Of a stretch of 64,000 nt of DNA, positions 34,244 to 43,096 are shown in pieces. The stretch is from NCBI GenBank assembly GCA_046351395.1, contig JAXLYP010000019.1, positions 62,001 through 126,000 of the forward strand, in the 5' to 3' direction. Made by a program: the position numbers and the translations under genes. How positions within the stretch are numbered: the first letter of the stretch is position 1; each line of letters opens with the position of its first letter. Under the pieces are notes generated by a model. That model had not been told where the DNA came from and did not search any database. It saw nothing but the letters and a program-made list of their open reading frames with translations. This DNA is from CAYYKK01 sp046351395 (GTDB lineage: Bacteria; Myxococcota_A; Polyangia; Polyangiales; Polyangiaceae).

Positions 34244-35137
34244 ATGCCGAGCGATGAGCCCGATCACACCGCCGTGCGCACCGCCCTCTGGCGCGCGCTC
34301 CACGTGCTGCTCGATCCGCCGCCGCACGTGTTCGAGGACGTCCTCGGGCTCGAGCTCGCCGCGCCCGACCCCGCGTGGCGCGAGCGCCCGGACATGAGCC
34401 CGTTCACAGCGCCGTTCCGCGCGTCCATCGTCGCCCGCGCGCGGTTCGTCGAGGATCACCTCGAGGCCCGCGTCGCCGCGGGGATCGCGCAATACGTCAT
34501 CCTCGGCGCGGGTCTCGACACCTTCGCTCAGCGGAGGGGCGATCTCGCGGCGCGCGTCGCGGTGTTCGAGGTCGAGCGGCCCGGTCCGCAGCGGTGGAAG
34601 CGCCGGCGGCTCGAGGAGATGGGGCTCGGTGTCCCCCCTCACCTCCGGCTCGTTCCGGTGGATTTCGACGAGCGCGCCGAGGGCGCTTCGATCCGCGGCG
34701 GCTCCACCGTCGAGGCCGGCGACGCGTGGTGGGACCGCCTCCGCGCCGCGGGCTTCGACGCGTCGCGCCCCGCGGTCGTCGCGTCGACGGGCGTGAGCAT
34801 GTACCTCGCGCGCGACGCGATCGAGGCGACCCTCCGCGGGGTCGCTCGGCTGCCGACCGGCTCGACGTTCGTGATGTCGTTCATGCTCCCGATCGAGCTC
34901 GCGCCGCCGGACGTGCGCCCCGGGATCGAGCGAGCCGCGGCCGGCGCGCGCGCGAGCGGGACCCCGTTCATCAGCTTCTTCACGCCGGCCGAGATCGTCG
35001 AGCTCGCCCAGCGCGCGGGGTTTCCGAGCGTCGAGCACGTGTCGGCGAAGGCGCTCGGCGAGCGCTATTTCTCGGGCCGCGCGGACGGGCTGAGGCCCCC
35101 CGAGAACGCGGAGGAGCTCATCGTCGCGACGACGTGA
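34244..35137 (+). CDS. Class I SAM-dependent methyltransferase (TIGR00027/leucine carboxyl methyltransferase type)
   Basis: A 297-residue protein of the LCMT-like bacterial methyltransferases. The SAM motif reads QYVILGAGLDTFAQR (~84-98), followed by the acidic residue of motif II in VAVFEVERPGPQRWKRRRLEE, and VVASTGVSMYLARDAIEATLR and FFTPAEIVELAQRAGF later. These features match proteins of the TIGR00027 group, common in actinobacteria and myxobacteria, often near secondary metabolism; substrates are mostly unknown. The chosen start is ATG 34244; extension upstream would run into the divergent ppx gene. The 168-bp divergent gap shows no clear operator. Confidence 0.82.
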   Translation: MPSDEPDHTAVRTALWRALHVLLDPPPHVFEDVLGLELAAPDPAWRERPDMSPFTAPFRASIVARARFVEDHLEARVAAGIAQYVILGAGLDTFAQRRGDLAARVAVFEVERPGPQRWKRRRLEEMGLGVPPHLRLVPVDFDERAEGASIRGGSTVEAGDAWWDRLRAAGFDASRPAVVASTGVSMYLARDAIEATLRGVARLPTGSTFVMSFMLPIELAPPDVRPGIERAAAGARASGTPFISFFTPAEIVELAQRAGFPSVEHVSAKALGERYFSGRADGLRPPENAEELIVATT

Positions 35138-35229
35138 GCGCGCGGCCGCTCGCTCGACGAACCCGGTCGCGTCGAGGCCGGCTCGTCCGCGTCCGAAGCG
35201 GTGCGCTCAGCGGACGCGCGCGGGCGGCG

Positions 35230-35814
35230 TCACGTCGAGAAGATCGCGAGGCCCTGGGCGTGCTTCTCCGCGGCGCGGATCCACGCGCGAAACGTCCGCG
35301 CGCCCGATCGCTGGTCGGCGTCGAGGGCAGTGACATCCATCCGATCGAGCAGCGCGCCGACGCGCGCGACCTGATCGGGCGGCATGTACCCACACTCGGG
35401 TTGAACGAAGCGCTTGCCGAACGCCGGGACACCACTCTGGACGATCCGGACCATCGCGTCCTTGCCCTCGAGGCCCCGCGCGGTCAGCTCGTCGTCCAAA
35501 TCGGAGAAGAACGCGCTGCTGAAGCGCTCGAAGACGCCGGGCGCGAGGGCCTTGCCGAGCACGGCGACGAGCGCCTCCACCACTGCGCCGCACATCGCGT
35601 CGTCGCGCTTCGCCTTCCCGCGCGCGAGCGCGGCCAGCGCGGCGCTCGGATCGCGCAGCTCGCCCTCGGCGATCTCGTCCGCGAAGGACTCCCGAAGCGC
35701 GGCGAACCGACGCCCTAGCCTGCGCTCGATCCGCGCGAACGCCGGCGTCTCGATGCTCGGGAGCGCGACGAGCGCGGATGGGGCGATGCGGTACGTGGTG
35801 AGCCCGTAGCCCAT
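35230..35814 (-). CDS. Hypothetical cytoplasmic protein (DUF7691-like N-terminus)
   Basis: 194 residues from ATG 35814 (an in-frame codon at 35832 adds six). The opening MGYGLTTYRIAPSALVALPS resembles small proteins of the DUF7691 type, which begin in a similar way; I hold this loosely. Remaining features: a long helix (ARIERRLGRRFAALRESFADEIAEGELRD begins at ~30), a Cys in DDAMCGAVVEALVAVLG, and a C-terminal WIRAAEKHAQGLAIF. No signal peptide or membrane segment. It is convergent with the methyltransferase gene and 27 bp upstream of the VWA-like lipoprotein's end. Function unknown. Confidence 0.65.
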   Translation of the reverse strand: MGYGLTTYRIAPSALVALPSIETPAFARIERRLGRRFAALRESFADEIAEGELRDPSAALAALARGKAKRDDAMCGAVVEALVAVLGKALAPGVFERFSSAFFSDLDDELTARGLEGKDAMVRIVQSGVPAFGKRFVQPECGYMPPDQVARVGALLDRMDVTALDADQRSGARTFRAWIRAAEKHAQGLAIFST

Positions 35815-35841
35815 CGGGAGGACGCTACCCAAGTCGGAACG

Positions 35842-36813
35842 TCATTGCACGCAGTCGCAGCAGACGAGCGCAGCGACGGCGTCGAGCGCCTTCGAGAGGG
35901 CGGCGGCGTCGCTCGCTTGGAAGTAGAGCGTCGGCCCGTTGGGATCCTTCGCCTGGTAGCCGTTCGGTCCCATCACGCAGTTCGTCGCGAAGTCGATCGC
36001 CGTGCCACCGGCGCACGCCATGTCGTTGAGGAACGGCGCGCCGATGCCGTTCGGCATGATGTCCCCCGTCGCGGAGAACCCGAGGATGAACGTCTTCACT
36101 CCGGCCGCCGCGATCTGCCGCGTGACGTCCAGGGGGTTCGGATCCGGGCAGCTCGCGTCCCAATCCGCCCCGTCCGTGACGAGGAGGATGAACTGATCCC
36201 GGCCCGCCTTCGCGATGCTCTCGAGGTGCGCCGATGCAGTCAGGAGGCCTTTGCCCGTCGGGGTGGAGATGCAGATCTTCGTCGTCGTCGGATCGAGCAG
36301 CGCGGGGATCGTCCCGCTCGCCCCGAGCGCGGGCGAGGCGAGCACCTCGCCGTCCTCGCAGAACGCGTTCGTCGCCATCTTCGTGTTCTCGACGCGCTCC
36401 GCGAGCGTGATGCACCCGGGCTCCTCCTTCGGCCAGAGCTCGAGCCCGAACCGGATCGTCTGGTCGACCTTCGGCGTGACGAGCGCTTCGATGGCAGTGA
36501 TCGCCTGCGACCACTTCGAGCTCGCGTACGCGGGCGCGTCCGCCGGGTCGACGCCGTTCGGCATGAAGTGCATCGTGAGCGTGCGATCGAGGGCGATCAG
36601 CAGGTCGGGCGGCTCGCAGACGCCGTTGCCGCTGGAGGACGAGTTGCCTGTGCCGAAGCCCGAGCTCGAGCTCGACGCGGGCGCGCCCCCGGATCCGGTC
36701 GCGGCCCCGCTGCTCGAGCTCCCGTCCACGGTCGAGTCGGCTGCGCAGCCCACGAGCGACGCGGAGATCACAGCGGGGAAGAGCGCGAGCGAGGCGCGGC
36801 GGGCGAGGAGCAT
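35842..36813 (-). CDS. VWA-like cell-surface lipoprotein
   Basis: A 323-residue lipoprotein. The signal peptide RRASLALFPAVISASLVGC ends in a good lipobox (SLVGC, Cys at ~23). A Ser/Gly-rich linker of about 40 residues follows. The rest is a VWA domain: PPDLLIALDRTLTMHF at its start has Asp-x-Thr-x-Thr in place of the usual D-x-S-x-S, then LVTDGADWDASCPDPNPL and VKTFILGFSATGD. It ends with four Cys in ALVCCDCVQ and upstream residues. Many myxobacterial surface proteins share this 'Ser-rich linker + VWA' design and are thought to bind ligands or proteins. The start is ATG 36813. Confidence 0.8.
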   Translation of the reverse strand: MLLARRASLALFPAVISASLVGCAADSTVDGSSSSGAATGSGGAPASSSSSGFGTGNSSSSGNGVCEPPDLLIALDRTLTMHFMPNGVDPADAPAYASSKWSQAITAIEALVTPKVDQTIRFGLELWPKEEPGCITLAERVENTKMATNAFCEDGEVLASPALGASGTIPALLDPTTTKICISTPTGKGLLTASAHLESIAKAGRDQFILLVTDGADWDASCPDPNPLDVTRQIAAAGVKTFILGFSATGDIMPNGIGAPFLNDMACAGGTAIDFATNCVMGPNGYQAKDPNGPTLYFQASDAAALSKALDAVAALVCCDCVQ

Positions 36814-36958
36814 GTCCAGAACAGTTCCGCGGCTTTGGCCCCGCGTCGAGCGAACTCGACCTCGGCCCCACGGAGGAAGGGGCGTGCGAGCGGAGCTCGA
36901 TTCGGACCGCGACAATGGAGCCGCTCGAGGCGTACGAAGGCGGGCCAGGAGGCCTTCG

Positions 36959-37486
36959 GTGACAGACGAACACGAAGAGCGAGCGAGGGCGAGGCTCCGC
37001 TCGGGGGAGGAGGCGGACGCGATCGCGGCTGACTTCCAGCGACAGGCGATGACGGTCCCCGCGGTGGCCGTGAGGCTGCTGCACGATGCCGACGAGTCGC
37101 GGCAAAGCGTCGCGGGGGTGGTCGTCTCCGACGTGCAGGAGATGGCCATCGATCCGCTCCTCGCGACGAGCGGGTTCGTCGCGCGCGATCGCGCATGGGT
37201 CCTCGGGACGATCGTCGCTCAGGAGACCGCGCTTCGCACGGACACCCTCGTGTGGATGACGCCGTTCCTCGGCGACCGATCGCCCGTCGAAGAGGGCGCG
37301 ACGGCCCGGATCTGCGACGAAGCGTTCCTCGGGCTCTCGAAGCTCCTCTGGTTCGACGAGCCGGAGCTCGCGATCGGTCGAGACGCCGCGGCGTTCCTCC
37401 GGGAGGCGCCTGCGCGCCGGGACCAGCTGATCGCGAAGGCCATGACGACGAAGACGTTCCGGCGCGCGACGCGCGCGGAGGACTGA
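36959..37486 (+). CDS. Hypothetical protein, first gene of the VgrG locus
   Basis: 175 residues from GTG 36959, with a good GGAGG Shine-Dalgarno about 9 bases upstream. No family recognised. It is a soluble alpha/beta protein: RQAMTVPAVAVRLLHDADES, VAGVVVSDVQEMAIDPLLAT, FVARDRAWVLGTIVAQETAL, and a helix-rich C-terminus ending ARRDQLIAKAMTTKTFRR. It lies 4 bp before the next gene and the three upstream genes of this locus run as one unit into vgrG. That suggests a T6SS-related role (effector, immunity or adaptor), but nothing in the protein itself shows which. Confidence 0.6.
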   Translation: MTDEHEERARARLRSGEEADAIAADFQRQAMTVPAVAVRLLHDADESRQSVAGVVVSDVQEMAIDPLLATSGFVARDRAWVLGTIVAQETALRTDTLVWMTPFLGDRSPVEEGATARICDEAFLGLSKLLWFDEPELAIGRDAAAFLREAPARRDQLIAKAMTTKTFRRATRAED

Positions 37487-37490
37487 AGCC

Positions 37491-38669
37491 ATGTGCACCC
37501 GACGATCGTGCCCTCACCGTCCGAGCGCCGCGAGCCACGTCGTGTACGGCTCCCGCTCGACGCCCGCTTCCGCCACCCCCGTCGCGGCGAGCATCCGCAA
37601 CACGCCGCGCACCCTCTACGTGTTCATGGGGACGGAGTTCATCGACCTGAACTTCTTCAAGTCGTTCCTCCGGGATCCCCCGTCCGTCGGTCGGCGATGG
37701 CTGGCCGAGATTCCGCGGAGCTCCGACCCCGACGACCAGGCGTTTCGGCGCGCGGCGCGGCACTTCCTGACGCTGCCCGGTGTCCCGCTCGTGGGCTCCG
37801 GCGACACGCTCACGTACTCGAACCCGCAGCAGCGCATCGACTACACGATCGTCTTCAGCGGAGACCGCGCGCTCTTCAAGACCGCGCTCGAGACGCCCGA
37901 CGTCGGCGTGTTCTACGACGGCCACGCGCGGTACGGGCGCGGCCCCTGCTTTGGTCCGCCCGGGCCGCCGCCCCCGCACGGGTCGAACACGGGTGAGCAC
38001 TGGAACGACGGCGATCGGAACCACACCGGCATCTTCCGGATGGGCTGGGATTTCCTGAGCGTCCCCGCGTCGGAGATCGAGACCCACGGCTACCACACGG
38101 ATGTCGCCGACACCGTCCGCTACTACCGGCGGATCGTCCCACCGCCGTCGGTGTCGAACCCGGTGCACATCACGGAGGACCGCTCGGATCCGGACATGCG
38201 GCAGCACTTCTCGAGGATCCGAGACACCCCGCTCGCGCGCATCCACCCGGACATCCGGAGCTTCGTGCGCAACGTCCACGTTCCGGGCGAGCTCCACGCC
38301 CACCCGGGGGAAGACGAGGATCATCCGCACCGGCACGCGCAGTACGTCGTCCTCCCCGCGGGCGCGGAGCACCTGCGCCAAACGAACTTCCAGGCCCGCT
38401 TCCTCGCGCACATGGGCTGCTCGACGCACCCGCACAACTCGGCCGTGTTCCGCGAGGTGGTGGGGCCCGTCGTGAACGACTCGAAGTACGCGGTGTTCAC
38501 GACCAACCTCTCGTTCGGCTGGGGCGCGTGGCTCATGGTCTACCACTACCTGACCTACCCGTTCGTCTCCGGCGGGCTGCCCTGGGGGCCGCACTTCGCG
38601 TACGCCGTCGATCAGACCAACACCTCCCTCGATCAAGCGCGCTCCGATTGGCGCCTTCGCGCAGCCTGA
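37491..38669 (+). CDS. Hypothetical protein, candidate T6SS cargo
   Basis: 392 residues from ATG 37491, 4 bp after the preceding gene; an internal ATG at 37626 (MGTEFIDLNFFKSFL) is a possible later start. Not recognised. The protein is rich in His, Tyr, Trp and Pro, notably HAHPGEDEDHPHRHAQYVVL (~264-283), with further pairs in STHPHNSAVFREVVG and EHWNDGDRNHTGIF. Clusters like these could bind metal, as in a metallo-enzyme. No signal peptide is present, as expected for a VgrG-delivered protein. It lies in a run of genes ending in vgrG. An effector role is inference from position only. Confidence 0.6.
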   Translation: MCTRRSCPHRPSAASHVVYGSRSTPASATPVAASIRNTPRTLYVFMGTEFIDLNFFKSFLRDPPSVGRRWLAEIPRSSDPDDQAFRRAARHFLTLPGVPLVGSGDTLTYSNPQQRIDYTIVFSGDRALFKTALETPDVGVFYDGHARYGRGPCFGPPGPPPPHGSNTGEHWNDGDRNHTGIFRMGWDFLSVPASEIETHGYHTDVADTVRYYRRIVPPPSVSNPVHITEDRSDPDMRQHFSRIRDTPLARIHPDIRSFVRNVHVPGELHAHPGEDEDHPHRHAQYVVLPAGAEHLRQTNFQARFLAHMGCSTHPHNSAVFREVVGPVVNDSKYAVFTTNLSFGWGAWLMVYHYLTYPFVSGGLPWGPHFAYAVDQTNTSLDQARSDWRLRAA

Positions 38670-38677
38670 GGTCCCCC

Positions 38678-39259
38678 ATGAAACCACCCGTCGATGATCC
38701 CGTGGAAATGGAGACGCTCCTCCGCGCGACCCCGCCCGAGCGAGCGAGGTCGGTGTCGAACACGCTCGTGGAAGCGGTGCGCGCGCCCTTTCGAGCGGCG
38801 GTGGCGATCGCGGTCGGCGAGGGCGAACCCGAGCCCGCCCGCGACAAAGCTCGCGAGATCGTCGCGCGGGGCGGAGCGCTCGCGATCGCGCCGATGATCG
38901 AGCGAGACCGCGTGCCCGCGCCCGCGAGTGTGTTCGCCCTTCGGGCGATGCTGTCCGCGTCCCTCGCGCTCAAGGCGCGCGTCGAGGCAAAGCTCGAGGC
39001 GTCGCTCGACGACAAGGAGGCGATCCCCGTCGGCGAGACGCGACGAACGGAGGAGATCCCTCGCGTGCGGCGCGTCGCGGACGTCGCGCTCTTCGAGCTC
39101 CGTCGCATGCGGCACCACGGGGAGGACGCCTTGGTCCTCGGCCTCGACGAGCGCGCGTACTACCGCAGCACGTTCGAGGAGCGGGACGCGATCCTCGCCG
39201 AGCTTCGCGCGCGCGGAGAGACCCGATGGCATCGCCCGGATGGGCGGGTGAAGCCATGA
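38678..39259 (+). CDS. Hypothetical protein overlapping vgrG
   Basis: 193 residues from ATG 38678, 8 bp after the previous gene, ending in an ATGA overlap with vgrG. It is predicted soluble and mostly helical (METLLRATPPERARSVSNTL, ARDKAREIVARGGALAIAPM, LRAMLSASLALKARVEAKLE), with a charged C-terminal half (RRVADVALFELRRMRHHGED). No recognised domain, and no match to the common VgrG adaptor families that I can see. Tight coupling to vgrG makes an adaptor/chaperone or immunity protein plausible. Confidence 0.62.
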   Translation: MKPPVDDPVEMETLLRATPPERARSVSNTLVEAVRAPFRAAVAIAVGEGEPEPARDKAREIVARGGALAIAPMIERDRVPAPASVFALRAMLSASLALKARVEAKLEASLDDKEAIPVGETRRTEEIPRVRRVADVALFELRRMRHHGEDALVLGLDERAYYRSTFEERDAILAELRARGETRWHRPDGRVKP

Positions 39260-41895
39260 GCCGCGTCGGCATCGCGGTCGCCATCGGCCCGATCGGCCCG
39301 CTCCGCGGGCACGCGCTCCGAGGGGACGAGGGGATCTCGCGCCTCTACCGGTTCGACGTGGAGGTCACGACGGCGATCCCCGAGGTGCTCTTCGATCGGC
39401 TCGTCCTCGGCCGGGGCGCGGTCGTCGCGCTCCACGTGGGGGAGACGGTGCGCGTCATCCACGGCATCGTCGCGTCCGTTCGTGGGTTGCCGGATCGCGA
39501 GGGATCGCGAGGGCTGCGACGTTACGGGCTCCGCGTCGTGCCCCGCGCCTGGAAGCTCGGGCGGCGGCGCGACTCGCGCATCTTCCAGGACACGACCGTC
39601 GACGCCGTCCTGCGTGAGGTCGCCGAGGGCCTCGGCGTGGCCATCCGGTTCGATCTCGAGCGCCCGCTCCCGACGCGCGCCTACATCACCCAATACGACG
39701 AGACGGATCTCGCGTTCTTCGAGCGACTCTGCGCGGAGAACGGGCTGCTCTACAGCTTCGAACAGCCCGACACCTCGCTCGCTCCGGCGCTGTTCGAGGC
39801 GCTCGGCGGCGCCGGGGAGATCGCCGCGATCGGCCTCGAGGCCCTCCGCGAGGCCGCGCTCGGGCCGCAGCCGCAGGGAGCGGAGACGCTCGTCGTCACC
39901 GATCGCGCGGCCTATGCGCCCATCGCGCCCGGCGGCCCGCGCGATCTCCTCGAGAACGTGGTGGAAGGGGTCCTCTACGAGATCTCCGGGCACCGCGCGC
40001 CCCGCCCCGCCGGCCCGGCGCTGCCTCTCCGCGCCGCGGGCAGCCTCGCGGGAGCGGCCGGGGCGCAGCAGGAGTCGATCCTGGAGTTCTCGCTCCGCGA
40101 GCGTGTCACCTCGACGAGGGCGTTCTACCGCGAGTTCGAGCCCGATCGCCCGCTCCGCCCCCTCGAGGCGAAGGCGAGCATCTTCCCGGATACAGCGGGT
40201 GAGAGCGATCCGATCCTCGCGATCTTCTCCGCGCACGCGAACCCCGCGACCGCGCTTCACGCGCTCGACGCTTCGCTCGAGGATCGAGACCTCGAGGTCT
40301 ACGTCCACGAGGGCAGAGACCTGTTCCCGAACGCCGCGTTCAGCGGGCGCGAGCCGGAGCGCGTCCTCGCACAGGCGCGGCGGCGGAAGCGCGTCGCGCG
40401 CGTCCGGAGCAACGTTGCGCGGCTCGAAGCGGGGCACACGTTCGCGCTCGAGGAGCACCCGGTCGACCTCTTGAACTCGGGATGGGTCGTCACGCGCGTC
40501 CGCCACCGCGCGTCGAGCGCGTTCGGCGGAGCGGAGGCCTCGGCCTACGAGAACCACGCCGAGCTTGTCCCGATGGAGGTCCCCTTCCTGCCCGCGCGCC
40601 CGGCGCCCCGCGTCGTGCAGGCGTGCATGACCGCGACGGTCGTCGGCCCCGAGGGCGAAGAGATCCACGTCGACGACCAGGGTCGAATCAAAGTGAAGTT
40701 CCACTGGGATCGGCGCGAGGACGTCGACGAGCCGACGTGTTGGATCCGCGTCATGCAAGCGTGGGCCGGCACGGGCTGGGGGACGCAGATGATCCCGCGC
40801 GTCGGCATGGAAGCGATCGTCGCGTTCGAGAACGGGGATCCGGACAAACCCCTCGTGCTCGGGTGCGTCTACAACCGCGTGCTGCCGACGCCGTTCAAGC
40901 TCCCCGAGGAGAAGACGAAGAGCGGGCTGCGCACGCACTCGACGCCGCGCGGTGACGGCTACAACGAACTCAGCTTCGAGGATCGCACGAACGAAGAGCG
41001 CATCTACGTGCGCGCGCAGCGCGATCTCGAGGCGCACGTCGGCCGAAACAGGGCCGCGACCGTGGGCGAGGACGACACGACGACCGTGCGGCGCGACCAG
41101 CGCGTCCAGGTCGGGGTCGACCAGCACGTGCACGTCGTCCGTGATCGCCACACGGACGTTCGGGGCGACGATCACCTCCGTGTCCACGGCGGTCGACACG
41201 AGAGCGTGCGCGGAGGGCTCCACGTCCACGCGTCCAGCCGCTCGACGGTGGTCGACTCGAACGACTCGACGCACGTCCGCGGAAACCTGCAGCTGACCGC
41301 GGGCAACCGGATCGGCGTCGACGCGCAAACCGCGATCGTCTCGGCAGGGCGCTCGGCGATCCTGTTCGGGAGCGCCCGCGCCGACGTGATCAGCGGCGTA
41401 CGCACCACCGTGCACTCGGACAAGGAGGTGTTCCTCTCGGGCGGCGGAAAGGCGTTCATCCGCATCGCGGGGGACACGATCCAGATTTCGGCCCCGAACA
41501 TCCGCCTGAACGCCAAGGACGCGCAGCTCGTCCTCGGAGACGGAAAGGCGCGCTGCAAGGTCGCGTCGACGTTCCAGGTCGTGTCCGACGATGCCGTCGT
41601 CCTGAAGTCGAAGGCGGCGTCCCTGGGGCTCCAGACGGAGGCGAGGATCGACGGGGCGCAGGTCCTCTTGAACTCACCCTCGCAGGCGTCGGACAAAATC
41701 GAGGCGGAGACCCCTCCCGAGACCCGCGTCGTCCTCACGGACGATCAAGGCGCCGCGCTCGCCGGAGCGCTCGTGGTCGTCACCTGCCCCGATGGATCCG
41801 AGATCGTCGGGCGAACCGGGGCCGACGGGTCCCTCACGGTCGACGCGCCCGGAACGTCGACCGTCACCTTCCCCGAGCTTTCGGACACTCAGTAG
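39256..41895 (+). CDS. vgrG: Type VI secretion spike protein VgrG with C-terminal extension
   Basis: An 879-residue trimeric spike protein. The N-terminal gp27-like domain (1-~400) contains RFDVEVTTAIPEVLFDRLVL, DTTVDAVLREVAEGLGVAIR and ITQYDETDLAFFERLCAENG, all typical of VgrG. The gp5 OB-fold follows (~455-550): VVGPEGEEIHVDDQGRIKVK, FHWDRREDVDEPTCWIRVMQ, GWGTQMIPRVGMEAIVAFEN. Residues ~590-820 form the beta-helix with repeated V-x-G-D/N and H-V-R-G patterns. The last ~65 residues (VVLTDDQGAALAGALVVVTC, DGSEIVGRTGADGSLTVD) are a carboxypeptidase-regulatory-like beta sandwich that could carry or recruit an effector. ATG 39256 overlaps the upstream gene. No T6SS structural gene is in this window. 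Confidence 0.92.
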   Translation: MSRVGIAVAIGPIGPLRGHALRGDEGISRLYRFDVEVTTAIPEVLFDRLVLGRGAVVALHVGETVRVIHGIVASVRGLPDREGSRGLRRYGLRVVPRAWKLGRRRDSRIFQDTTVDAVLREVAEGLGVAIRFDLERPLPTRAYITQYDETDLAFFERLCAENGLLYSFEQPDTSLAPALFEALGGAGEIAAIGLEALREAALGPQPQGAETLVVTDRAAYAPIAPGGPRDLLENVVEGVLYEISGHRAPRPAGPALPLRAAGSLAGAAGAQQESILEFSLRERVTSTRAFYREFEPDRPLRPLEAKASIFPDTAGESDPILAIFSAHANPATALHALDASLEDRDLEVYVHEGRDLFPNAAFSGREPERVLAQARRRKRVARVRSNVARLEAGHTFALEEHPVDLLNSGWVVTRVRHRASSAFGGAEASAYENHAELVPMEVPFLPARPAPRVVQACMTATVVGPEGEEIHVDDQGRIKVKFHWDRREDVDEPTCWIRVMQAWAGTGWGTQMIPRVGMEAIVAFENGDPDKPLVLGCVYNRVLPTPFKLPEEKTKSGLRTHSTPRGDGYNELSFEDRTNEERIYVRAQRDLEAHVGRNRAATVGEDDTTTVRRDQRVQVGVDQHVHVVRDRHTDVRGDDHLRVHGGRHESVRGGLHVHASSRSTVVDSNDSTHVRGNLQLTAGNRIGVDAQTAIVSAGRSAILFGSARADVISGVRTTVHSDKEVFLSGGGKAFIRIAGDTIQISAPNIRLNAKDAQLVLGDGKARCKVASTFQVVSDDAVVLKSKAASLGLQTEARIDGAQVLLNSPSQASDKIEAETPPETRVVLTDDQGAALAGALVVVTCPDGSEIVGRTGADGSLTVDAPGTSTVTFPELSDTQ

Positions 41896-41905
41896 GAGCG
41901 CCCTC

Positions 41906-42550
41906 ATGCCGAACGACATCCGAGACGTGATCGTGCGCCAGGGAGATTGCCTGGCATCCATTGCGGCCGCGCACGGGATCGGGGACGAGCGACGGATCCT
42001 CGATCACCCCGACAACCGAGAGCTGTTCTCCCTCCCGGGGCGGCGCGCGGGGATCCTGCTTCCGGGGGACGTCGTCGCCGTCCCGATGCACACGAACGAG
42101 CACCTGGTCGCGGCCGGGGACACCCTCAACGTGAGCGTCAAACTACCGCGCACGACGCTCCGGATGAAGCTCACTGGCCCCGGCGGGGAGGTGCTCGCGA
42201 ACCAGCGCGTGCTCGCGCGCCTCCCCGGGGCGCCGGAGCCGCGCGAGTACACGAGCGACGGGGGCGGCCTCCTCGAGATCCCCGTTCCGCCGAGGGCGAG
42301 GGAGGTGACGCTCGAGCTGCCCGAAATCCAGCAAACGCTCGTCGTGGCGCTCGGGCACATGGACCCCCTCCCGGGCCGCGCGGGTCAGATCAAACGGCTC
42401 GCAAACCTCGGGTTTCTCCCGCCCCACGCGCAGGCGACCGAGGACGAATTCCGAACGGCGGTTCGCAGGTTCCGCGAGGCGAACCATCTCGCCGAGGGTG
42501 GCGCGGACGACGCGTTCCAGTCGGAGCTCGCGGACGAGCACGGCTCGTAG
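41906..42550 (+). CDS. LysM / peptidoglycan-binding-like protein downstream of vgrG
   Basis: 214 residues, ATG 41906, 10 bp after vgrG with a GTAGGAG Shine-Dalgarno. Residues ~5-58 form a LysM-like module (VIVRQGDCLASIAAAHGIGD, LLPGDVVAVP). A middle beta domain (~70-145) has the pattern LRMKLTGPGGEVLANQRVLA and YTSDGGGLLEIPVPPRAREV, similar to extensions found in other VgrG-linked proteins. A C-terminal peptidoglycan-binding-like helical unit follows (LANLGFLPPHAQATEDEFRT, AVRRFREANHLAEG). Such proteins commonly follow vgrG and are thought to help present or deliver cargo to the periplasm of target cells. Confidence 0.78.
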   Translation: MPNDIRDVIVRQGDCLASIAAAHGIGDERRILDHPDNRELFSLPGRRAGILLPGDVVAVPMHTNEHLVAAGDTLNVSVKLPRTTLRMKLTGPGGEVLANQRVLARLPGAPEPREYTSDGGGLLEIPVPPRAREVTLELPEIQQTLVVALGHMDPLPGRAGQIKRLANLGFLPPHAQATEDEFRTAVRRFREANHLAEGGADDAFQSELADEHGS

Positions 42551-42660
42551 AGGGCGCTCCTGCGCGCGCGGCCCGTACGCCGGCCCGCGCGTCAGCACTG
42601 TTGGGCGGTGACTCTTCGTCCCGCGCGGCCGCGCACGTGGTACGAGACACGCGAACCGGG

Positions 42661-43026
42661 ATGACGGACGAGGCGGAGCCGAGCGAGGACAGCGGCGCGA
42701 GCGAGGGCTCTCCGGAGGTCGAGGCGCCGAAGGCCGCGCGCGAAGGGGCGCGGGCGCGCCGCGCGCGTGATCGCAGGCGCGCGGAGCGGAGGCCGGTGCG
42801 CGAGCGCGCGGTCGTCGACGTAGCCGCGGTCGAGGCGGCGCGCAGGCGGCGCGTGCGCGGGGTGCGCGCCCTGGTGGTTCTCGCGGCCGCGACTGGCGCG
42901 GCCGGGATCGCGATCGTGGGCACCCGCGAGTCCGTCCTCGGGGAGGTCCTCGTCATCGCCGGGATGCTGGGACTGATCGCTGCGATCCACACGTTCGGCC
43001 GCCTCGGCCCGGACGACACGCTCTGA
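42661..43026 (+). CDS. Small hypothetical membrane protein
   Basis: 121 residues from ATG 42661. Residues 1-25 are acidic, 26-70 are very Arg/Ala-rich (GARARRARDRRRAERRPVRE), and two hydrophobic helices follow (~69-88 VRALVVLAAATGAAGIAIVG; ~93-112 LGEVLVIAGMLGLIAAIHTF). It thus looks like a small bitopic or hairpin membrane protein with a basic cytoplasmic tail. It follows the VgrG locus by 110 bp and is convergent with the encapsulin gene. It is unclear whether it belongs with either. Coding potential is moderate. Confidence 0.5.
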   Translation: MTDEAEPSEDSGASEGSPEVEAPKAAREGARARRARDRRRAERRPVRERAVVDVAAVEAARRRRVRGVRALVVLAAATGAAGIAIVGTRESVLGEVLVIAGMLGLIAAIHTFGRLGPDDTL

Positions 43027-43096
43027 CGGCCCACGGCGCTCGACCGTCGTCCGACGTGGCGGAGCGGACGAGCCGCCAACGGCGCGAGCGAGCCGA

